NCBI GenBank assembly: GCA_014905825.1 | Contig: JACGCN010000006.1 | Span: 806,001-870,000, forward strand | Origin: Lyophyllum atratum | Lineage: Eukaryota; Basidiomycota; Agaricomycetes; Agaricales; Lyophyllaceae | Length of the DNA stretch: 64,000 bases | Direction: 5' to 3' | Shown here: in pieces, positions 55,905 through 64,000 of the stretch | Position numbering within the stretch: position 1 is the stretch's first letter | Layout of the letters: the number at the start of each line of letters is the position of its first letter | Program-made: the position numbers and the translations under genes | Notes under the pieces: generated by a model | What the model saw: only the letters and a program-made list of their open reading frames with translations | The model's database searches: none | What the model was told of the DNA's origin: nothing

Positions 55905-58900
55905 ATGGCTCGTCCCAAGCCTCTGCCTGCAGGTGAGCATTTTTCACTGAGACTGCAGAGCAGCTCGAGGATCCTCAAACACTTCACAGATGTAGAAATT
56001 GATCCCGCAACAAAAAAAGTTCGGTGCAAGATATGCAAGGACGGCGATCCGCTCGGTCTCGGAACTTGGATCAATAAGAAGTCACTCGATAAACACCTTG
56101 AGTCTGATGCTCACAAGACGGAGTCACTACGAAAAATTGAACGCGATGAACAGGCAGCTGCACAGAAAGCCCGTCTCCAGGATACATACAGCAGCGGGTC
56201 TACTCGGATTCATTTGGATGGTTTGAACACTCTCGATGATATTCAACAGTCTCAGGCAGGCATGTTTGATTCTATGCCGGATGCGGATGACGCAGTATTC
56301 AACCAATACATGGCGGATCGTGCCCCGCCCTTGATCCCGACCTATATCGAGCCCATTACCCACGATCCAGCTACAGAACGCGAGCGTCTTCGCCGACAAT
56401 TTGAAGAACTTATGCTTCAAGCCGAGCATGAGGATGAATTCGGAACTGGACCTACAGAAGATGACATCACTGTGACCAACGTCGTGAATGACTTCCGTTC
56501 TCTCGGTCTGTGATTCCAATTATGGTTTTCGATGACTACTCAAATCTACCATTCTAGAGCTTGAGTCTATCCACGATGAGGACGAGATACAAGCCCAGTT
56601 CAACCGGGTTCCAGTTACAAGTGATTATGCCCCGTATCCCAATAAGACGGTAGCTATCATGGCAATGTCGCAAGAGACAGGAATTTCTGACCCTTTTATA
56701 GTCAATGCTGCTTGACATTATTGACAACCTTCCACGGCTTCGAATGTCCGGCAGTCAATTGCGAATGATCCTATGGCTGCTCAAGGAGTCGGGTGTTCGC
56801 GATGTCCCTTCCTGCGATGCGTTTCGCAAAATGCAGACTAGCCTCCGTGATCTCTGCGGAAGTATTCCCAAACATTATACGTCGAGCATAGGTAACCACT
56901 TTTACACCAATGATATCCGCGAATCCATTGCCCGGGTAGGTAACTCTACTCCTGTGACTTCTTCAACTGACAAATGAGTTGAAATAGGACTTTTCCAATC
57001 CCGAAATCGCCAAACATCTCCACCTTTATCCTGAGGAGACCACAGGTCCTATATCAGAGGTTTGGCAAGCTGAACGATGGAAGGAGTTCAAGCCGTCAGA
57101 ATTAACACCAATGTTCTCCCGTGGCCTTCGTCAGTTCTACATTGACGAGCTTGCTCAGCTGATTGATGGTCAATTTGTTATTCCTCGTGACTGGGTCATC
57201 CGCAATGGCGAGTTGACAGCCAAATGCTCAGAGATTTCGCAGAGTCCGGTGCGTTAACCCGAACATCGCAGAAACACCTTCTCTCCTGATATGCGGGTTC
57301 ACTTACAGGCTGGTTGGCGAATCGAGGACACCCTACAGGTTGTACCAGTGTCCCAATTCCAATACAATTATTACGACATCATTGGACGAGTAGGAGGTGA
57401 TATTGCATGGAGGGGTACGTCGTCATATGTTGAAGGCTTTTTACTGCTTCGTGGACTGATTATTCATCCAAGATGGAACTCCAGCCCCGAGAATGCCCAA
57501 TGCCTTGCGTCAACTAGCAAATGATGAAGACCTGTTTGTCATCATGGTCCCTCTGTGGTGCGATGACGTTTCTGGCAATAAGTCCAAGCAATACAACAAG
57601 CATATCAACATTTACATGGCAAATTCCAATATACCTGGCCGTTTATTACAGCAGGAATACTTTGTCCGTTTTGTTTCGACTTCTCCTCATGCTACGTCAC
57701 CGGAGCAGTTCTCAGCTCTCAAGGAACAAGTTAGGTATAGTGGTGTTCAATTATTTGCTCGATACATGGTGTTTATTCTGTTTCCTCCAGCGCAACGCAA
57801 AAAGAACCGATTCACTGCTACAATTCCGACACGAAGCGCAGTTGCCGCGTTATTTTACGAGTTCCTGCACTTCCGGCTGACAATCCGCAACAGTCCGAGG
57901 AGGCGTCTCATATGGGGGGAAATGCAAACTGTGGCTGCCGAAAGTGTAAAGCAGGTGGTCCTCACGAACATACCGAATCAGACGAAGGTTATCATTCTCT
58001 ATTCTTCGTAAGTAACTTTCCTCAAAGTTGGTCATGATGTATTTTTAGTGATCATTGAAAACAGGCTGGCATTGCCCGAAGCGCAGATGAGACACGGCAG
58101 CAGCTTGAGCGACAAATCGACCTCGCAATGTACGGTGTCGAAAAGCCAGTACAAGAAATGCAGACTGCCACCGGAACAAAAGATAAGGTCGCGCAATATT
58201 GGATCGAGATCCTCCTCAAGAAAGCTCGCGAAATGAGGAGTGAACAGCCGGGGCGCTCAGCGGAATCAGTCGCTAATGAGCTTCGTGAGTGGCTGAAGGA
58301 GCAGCCAGGTGATAAGATCAACCCGCTGCTCAGCATCGCAGGTACGTGGCATTTAAAGTGTGCAGTTATGGCCCCTGACAAACTCGTATATGCCAGGCCT
58401 TGACCCGACGCAAGATACACCAGTTGAAATCCTCCATACCATCTTGCTTGGGATCATCAAATATGTCTGGTATCTTCTCCATACCTCATGGTCTGACAGT
58501 GATCGAGAACTCTTTTCGATCCGACTTCAATCTACAGACATTGACGGGCTCAATGTTCCCCCAATCCGTGGAGCATATATGATGCAATACAGAAACAACC
58601 TCATTGGAAAGCACTTCAAGACGCTTATGCAGACCATGGCATTTCATGTACATGATCTCGTGACACCCAGTCAATTCGCACTTGTAAAGGCTGTCGGGGC
58701 CTTGGGCGCAGTCCTATGGGTCCACGAAATTGATGACATGGATAGATATCTCGTGCGTGCTTCGTTTTCCTCTTCTCGCCAATAAACTCATGGGTGCTAT
58801 AGGAAGATCTGTCGGTCCTCGTAGGCAATGTTCTCGATGCCTTTGCAGACGTTGATCCTGCCAAAATCATCATCAAAATCAAGCTCCATCTTCTGCCGCA

Positions 58901-60186
58901 CTTGATGGAGGATGTCCGTCGCTTCGGGCCAGCGATCCGCAACTCTACGGAAGTCTTTGAATGTTTTAATGCCATTTTTCGTCTTTGTTCAGTGCTGAGC
59001 AACCACCAAGCTCCGAGCCGTGATATTGCATCCAAATTCGCTTCGATGGATCGTGTAAAGCACATGCTCAGTGGTGGGTACTGGATGCAGGATGGTCAGT
59101 GGGTACAAGCTGGCGAGAGTGTCCGTCAGGTTCTCCATTCCGAACCTGTGGTCCAGCGGCACCTGGGCTGGGTACCGCCACGTTCAACTATTCCCGGTCC
59201 GTACAATGTGCTCGACCCATTAGCCATTGATATCAATGTTTTTCCAGGTACAGTGCGACTTCAAGGCAGGAAAAAGATACCGCCTTGCGAGTGGCATGAA
59301 ACGCTAGCTTCCAAAAGTTTCCGTCCAGATACAGATATTGTTTTCCCAGCTTTGATGTCATGGCGCCAAGGTCATAGCGTGATTGCACAATCTGGTGACT
59401 ACTGCTACAAGGGATCCTGGATATTTGCCCGAGTTCACCCAGAGGTAATGACTCCCAATTTCTTGCCTACTTATTGACTAAGTACATGTACCAGGAACCT
59501 GTCCTGATCGGGCGCATCTGCGAGATGGTTGTCCCAGATGTTGGATTGAAATCTGCAGCTCTCGTATCGCTTGACAGATTTATTCTGGGGGATCGATTAC
59601 ATCCTGATTTTGACCTGCCTGTCCTTCAGCAGCCGGGCGCCAACGAGCAGCAGCAAGTCACGGTTTATGCTAAGGTATGCCTTATCCCTTTGGTCTGCAT
59701 ATATATTGCGAGTCATCTCACCATTTGCAGTCGATTCTCTTCGTCTTTTCAGCCCAGCACGACTGCCGTTTAGTGAAGTGCCAACCAACAGCACTTCAAC
59801 CTCAACTTCAAGAGCGGCAGCTGACTTCCCGCTCGAATCAGCTCATTGCGCATGGTGACGATGCTCACTATGTTCTTAACCTATATGCTCTCCATAATGC
59901 CGAACTACTACGACGTACCCTCCCACGCCAACTTTCTGTACCTCGTCCTATCTACGACGATCGAAAAGCTCACCACCGCGAAATCGCAGCCAAGTTGCGA
60001 GTGTCGCAGGCAACAAAACGTTCAACTACTCAGGCAAAACGTAAGGCTACGCTTGCTGCGAAGAAGGCAAAAAAGCTCGCAGAGGCTCGCGATTCGGACG
60101 GCCACCAGGACAGCGAGCACGATGGAGATTTCAACGAGGAGGATGAACCCGAGGAACACCCAGCAAAGCGAAAGCGGAGAAAGTAG
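55905..60186 (+). CDS. large transposase-like protein B of divergent gene pair
   Basis: Unassigned; I suspect a DNA-transposase-like family expanded in Agaricomycetes. Twelve exons give 1224 aa with no stop: 55905-56505, 56558-56649, 56702-56935, 56998-57249, 57310-57415, 57473-57734, 57791-58007, 58065-58341, 58397-58752, 58803-59444, 59495-59674, 59731-60186. Near residue 40 is a zinc-finger/BED-like CKIC...HLESDAHK. A mid-protein WCDDVSGNKSKQYNKH is followed by a Cys cluster NCGCRKCKAGGPH. Next come LDPTQDTPVEILHTILLGI and a long helical part with RRFGPAIRNSTEVFECFNAI and SNHQAPSRDIA. The C-terminus is Lys/Arg/acid-rich, ending AKRKRRK. Acidic residues (WCDD, DPTQD, FECF) could form a DDE/D site, but I cannot prove it. 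Confidence 0.7.
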
Positions 60187-61272
60187 CTTATTTGTATATA
60201 CTCGAGATGTCAATACCCTTTCCCTCATCTTCTTAGTACATATTCAATCGGCTTCGACCTGCTGTTTCCCTTCGAAGTTCTTGACATCTGCGTACTTAAA
60301 GCAGAAGAAATGAGGTTATGTATCAATGAAAAGAGACTTATTGTCGTACAAAATTCCTCCTCATCTCCCGAGTCGGACTCCGTCACAGAACCTGAGGGTG
60401 AAGGCGGATTGTGTGGGGGCTCGACATGGCTGGGCTGGGCATTATCCGTGAATGAAGCCGGGACTAAAGTAGGATGGCAGATGTTGACGTTGATAGTCTA
60501 TTAATGACAGGTCAAACGTTTGGGAGAAATCATCATGACTGGGCAAGTCAACTCACGATTGGGCCGGGACCGGTCGGATGGATGACGAAGGTGAGGTGTG
60601 TCCCATTACTGATGACCTCGGTCGTATGTCCAGGTCCTGAGAGAACGGAACTAGGAACAGAGATATCGATGTCAGGAGTAGCAGATGTCATAAGAGTCAG
60701 TGCGGCACCAGACATACCTCTCCTGCTTTTAAGGATTTCCAAGTCAAAGCTGGCTGGGACAGATATACCATGTCAAAGCTACTGAAGAATGAGAAATGCA
60801 ATTGTCGAAGCCTGGGCCTTGATGACGAGAAAATGATTTAGACCATGATGTCCAGCTTTGACCAATACAGACCTACAAATGGCCCCATCAGGTGTTCTTC
60901 TTGCGTTGCAAAGCTGAAAGCTTGGACGAAGCGAGTGAGAGCGAGGATTTCATGGGTCGGAGGAAGCTTGATACTTCAGGAGATGGGTGGGCTTTGTAAA
61001 GGTTGGCCATGATATGAAAACACGCCTTCGTGGCCCAACATCAACCAAACATTTAGGAAATCGAATTCAGTCATTGTACGGTAACCACAACTCAACACAC
61101 ACTATCTACCTCAAACGCGGAAAAGTTTACTTTGGTGGTGTACTAGGCACCCCCGGTTCTCCCCCGTCATAAGTCCCAAATTTTGAAGTCTAAGCTCGGG
61201 AGTCAGCTTTCTTAATAGATCTGTATATAATGTATCCTGGGTCGCAAAAGAGTTGGTCAATGTAAAAATTAC
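60187..61272. other. mostly non-coding, possible small minus-strand exon
   Basis: A minus-strand stretch (about 60669-60577) between a CTGTTCCTAG acceptor and a GTGAGT donor could be an exon, and a 40-codon open frame starting MANLYKAHPSPEVSSFLRP lies further up (complement of about 61005-60883). I could not join them into one gene, so no CDS is called. The 3' flank of gene B is on the left. Confidence 0.35.
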
Positions 61273-61354
61273 TGTCCCAGGGAGGATTCGAACTTCCGGC
61301 TTCTCGGAGCGAGTAAACCACAACGAGATGATTTAACCACTAATCGACAAGGAC
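61273..61354 (-). tRNA. tRNA-His (GTG), identical to the 47.4-kb copy
   Basis: Same 82-nt sequence, including the 10-nt intron, as the gene at 47386-47467, on the opposite strand. TTTTT terminator follows on the minus strand (complement of about 61264-61268). Flanks differ from the other copy beyond a few bases. Confidence 0.85.
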
Positions 61355-61864
61355 CTTGTAATGAACGAAGATAGTGGTCGTCATACTGAGATGACCCACG
61401 GGCGGTCCCGACAACCTTACTCCAATCCAAGGAATATGTAGGGGTTCCGTATGACAACTACGTACATGGCTGATGTACGATACGGATGTCGATGGAATGG
61501 AGCAAGACTGCATTCCCAGACGGCGGATGTAATTTCGGAAACTTTCGGAGTCTCTGCGGTTACTAAAACTGGAATGTGGCGTAAGGTGCTTGTCGACTAG
61601 TGGTCATACCATCTTGGTGTGGTGACTGTGTCCTCTGAGAAGCGTGAACTTGAGATACATCGGTTTTGGCGAAATAGTTGGCATGCAAAAGGTCGATGCA
61701 GGAACCAAAAGAATGTCTCATGATCAGGGACAATTCCAACCTCATCCTCTTCGAATCCTAACCCTGTTTATGTTGTACTACAGTACAGTGTACACACCGG
61801 CGGCCGCATAGTATCATTATGCTGGAGCCTGGCATAGGACCCGACAGTCAAAAGAATCAAAAGA
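61355..61864. other. spacer with decayed tRNA copy
   Basis: Between two tRNA-His genes. Apart from the tRNA relic annotated separately, nothing recognised. Confidence 0.5.
61586..61665 (+). pseudogene. tRNA-His relic
   Basis: GTGCTTGTCGACTAGTGGTC and later blocks align with the 5' two thirds of the tRNA-His genes, and a GTG triplet remains in the anticodon position. The T arm and 3' acceptor strand are lost (AACTTGAGATAC instead of AGTTCGAATCC), so no cloverleaf forms. Opposite orientation to its two neighbours. Confidence 0.6.
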
Positions 61865-61946
61865 TGTCCCAAGGAGGATTCGAACTTCCGGCTTCTCGGA
61901 GCAATTGAACCACAACGAGATGATTTAACCACTAATCGACAGGGAC
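61865..61946 (-). tRNA. tRNA-His (GTG), variant intron
   Basis: Same mature tRNA as the other two copies apart from acceptor-stem changes (GTCCCTG/TTGGGAC). The 10-nt intron reads TTCAATTGCT instead of TTTACTCGCT. A TTTT terminator follows on the minus strand. Conservation of the body with a freely changed intron argues for a functional gene. Confidence 0.82.
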
Positions 61947-62178
61947 CTTACTCCACGTCTTTGCTTGCCATTTACAGGGATATAAGCATCCGCAAGATTT
62001 TCAAGCATCGGACGAAGGCAGCTCGTATGTACATCGAAGAAGGTAGGGTGGTAGGTATGATATATTGAGATTATGTGTATATTAAACCGGAGTATTGGGT
62101 TGTGCCAAGTTTGTTACTTTGTATGTCCGTGATCCGTGATATGTGAGTCCATTGTTCGGTAGGTACGGAAACAAGTCC

Positions 62179-64000
62179 TCAAACTCGCGGGACACCATTC
62201 GTAACATGCGGATAGGTGGTCGCAATCAACTGTAATCCTTACGTTAACGGGGAACAAGGTATACAAGATAGAAACTTACGCCGAAAAGTTCTGGGGCTCG
62301 AATGGCCAACACCTGTGGATCCTCGGCGAGACCAACGAAACTGAGGGTGCAAGAATGTCAGGAGGTGTGACAGCGTGTGCCAACTTGGAAAACTTACATG
62401 GTGGAGACGCCAGCCTCAATGGCGGATGATAAAGTCAAAGCTGGGTGACGTTTTGCTATCAGGATGAGGCCCGGATATTGGAGAGAAAAAATACTAACAG
62501 CATTGCAGGCCGATCAAGAAGGCGAACAGCAAGACTGGAGCGGTGTAACTTCCATCCGCATTATATGAAGGAGCGGTGACTAGTGAGCAAAAGAACAGAG
62601 TGAGTGTTGATGGGGTGGTGTGCTTGTGGGACATACATCGAAGGTAGAGGTAAGCAAATAGTGATGACAATAGGCCGATGATGTATCCACCCCAAGTCAT
62701 AGCTGTGCGTCGTCAGTTAGGGGTTACAATGAGAGAAGAAGGCAGGCACTCACTCATTCCCACAAGCGAGTCATTGACAAGGGCGTCGATACCTGGTTGA
62801 CACGTTATTCAGACATCTCCGGGAGTAATACGAACGAAGCAACGTACCGCGATCTTTGAAGAGCCTCCAGGTGTCTTTTGCTGCTTGTATGTATGGCTTC
62901 CCATAGAGTGCTAAGAGCACGGAATCAGTAAAGGCGGTAGCAGATATGGTCCCTTCGCTACTAACCGATTTCAATATAAGCATATCTGTGCAAGCATGGT
63001 TTAACATCTCATGTAAGCGTCGATCAATTAAATGTACCTGTTGAAGTATTCCACCATGCTCTCGATGATCCCAACGAAACAGGCCGCACAACACGCCAAG
63101 CATGCCTCGACAGCTAGAGAAAAGGCCGTTTTAAAGGTTGCTATCAAAGTGACGAATGATATCACGCACGATGACCGTCAGCGTTCGCGTTGTTGCGCGC
63201 CATGTTGAGCAGCATCTTCAAGAGCTCAAGAAGCGTCACGATCAATGACCCAAAGGCGATAGAACCCAACGACAACGTAGAAGCGCGACCGAATGCAGAG
63301 GTTGTAGGATGCTTTGGCTGGGAGCAGTACACCATCAGAGAAATGCAGAGCCGCCTTGATGTAAAGTACATACCATCTCACCAAGCTCACGCGGCCCGAA
63401 ATAGTACCACGACCCGAAGGGCCCGCCGGCGAGCGTGGCAAGGGCGACGTTCTTCACAACTTGGGATGTCCAGAGGAAGGAGAAGGTCTCGAAAAAGATG
63501 AGACCTGCGACCTTGCCGGACGAACAACTTGAGGATGTACAGCCTGCAATTTGACAGTCAGTTCAGAGTGTATAGGACGGACAGGGGAAGGACATCAACT
63601 GACCAGGGTTCCCTGGAGTGTATTTGGCATACCTAAGATAAGTTTGTGCACTTTCAGCATCGAAACCGCTAGTCATTAGGATGACTTACGTTGCAATGGC
63701 AGTAAACGTGAACCACCTACATGAAAGTCGTCAAGAAACTAATCAAATGAGATAGTGACAATTAGAGCTTACACTGCCAGAGCCGCTTGGATGAAAAGGG
63801 CAATGAACGCGACCACGTAAACACTTTTATGGTGTTTTGCAACGTCCATGACAACCTGAAGGAGCAGGGACGCGAGGGGTATGCGAGACCTAAAGCCGAA
63901 GTAGGACAGGACTGAGAGGACAGCGATGATCGTGAAGATGATCGCGCCAGCTGTGAGGACGAGGTAAGGCCTAAAAGTGCTTAAGCTTTTGCGAATGAGA
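62179..64000 (-). CDS. PNS1: PNS1/choline-transporter-like membrane protein (5' truncated by window)
   Basis: CTL/SLC44-family plasma-membrane protein; yeast Pns1 is a choline-transporter-like protein of unclear substrate. The last fourteen exons are present (about 362 aa, expected total about 550): 63970-63773, 63716-63690, 63632-63604, 63543-63374, 63317-63170, 63113-63038, 62985-62966, 62910-62848, 62792-62754, 62702-62637, 62579-62499, 62455-62398, 62340-62280, 62229-62179. Family hallmarks: FFETFSFLWTSQVVKNVA, GSWYYFGPRE, CLACCAACFVGIIESMVEYFNRYAYIEIALYGKPYIQAAKDT, and FLIGLQC. Very small exons of 20, 27, 29 and 39 nt occur. The N-terminal exons lie beyond the right edge; bases 63971-64000 are the end of an intron and possibly more. 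Confidence 0.9.

Noticed and set aside
53196..61272. Terminal inverted repeats around the divergent gene pair
   Set aside because: I compared the left (53.2-54.1 kb) and right (60.2-61.2 kb) flanks by eye and found no convincing inverted match; a computed self-alignment could still reveal short termini.
47386..61946. tRNA-His copies as SINE heads
   Set aside because: Each copy ends with its own Pol III T-run directly after the discriminator base and shares no tail with the others, so independent tRNA genes fit better.
1..64000. CRISPR arrays, bacterial operons, riboswitches or replication origins
   Set aside because: This is eukaryotic nuclear DNA; no regularly spaced repeats or bacterial signals were seen.

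Overview
The window is fungal nuclear DNA, almost certainly from a mushroom-forming basidiomycete (Agaricomycetes). The evidence is dense short genes on both strands, many introns of about 45-65 nt with GT-AG borders and CTNAC-type branch sites, very small exons, an intron-containing tRNA-His with A at the discriminator position, a Ngaro-type retrotransposon, an F-box protein of mushroom type, a secreted CBM1 protein, and polysaccharide lyase 14-like, GH16 and GH18 wall enzymes. I cannot name the species.

Layout. 1-17.5 kb: RPB3 (+), an EF-hand MscS channel with 18 exons (-), two tandem polysaccharide lyase 14-like genes (-), a vacuolar-type amino acid transporter (+), then ERG8 and ferrochelatase (-). 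18-27 kb: an F-box gene (-) sharing a 121-bp promoter with NAR1 (+), a small Cys-rich gene (-), a DXD glycosyltransferase (+) and the t-SNARE TLG2 (+). 28-39 kb: an unrecognised secreted or membrane protein (+), short tandem repeats, a membrane RING-H2 E3 (-), an NFKBIL1-like gene (-) divergent from a GTPBP1-like GTPase (+). 39.7-47.2 kb: a wall-oriented stretch with KRE6/SKN1-type GH16 (+), membrane-anchored GH18 chitinase (-), a CBM1 protein (+) and a four-helix membrane protein (-).

47.3-62 kb is the accessory part. A tRNA-His gene sits 48 bp from a 5.7-kb Ngaro (DIRS-order) element with complete split direct repeats (A1 - gag - RT/RNase H - tyrosine recombinase - B1 - A2 - B2, read on the minus strand). 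Its RNase H carries two one-base frameshifts and its recombinase a His-to-Gln change in the HxxR motif. Next comes a divergent pair of intact multi-exon genes (338 and 1224 aa) that match no enzyme family I can name with confidence. The larger has Cys/His clusters and looks like an Agaricomycete-expanded, transposase-like family; I regard the pair as the best candidate for an undescribed system. Two more tRNA-His genes and a decayed copy follow, then the 3' part of a PNS1 choline-transporter-like gene that runs off the right edge.

Most genes are unlinked housekeeping functions: transcription, sterol, haem, Fe-S assembly, vesicle traffic and ion or metabolite transport. Every multi-exon model was built by hand from splice signals and reading-frame continuity. 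Exon borders are therefore predictions, though each stated model closes in frame from start to stop, except the partial PNS1 gene and the small Cys-rich gene whose first exon is unresolved.
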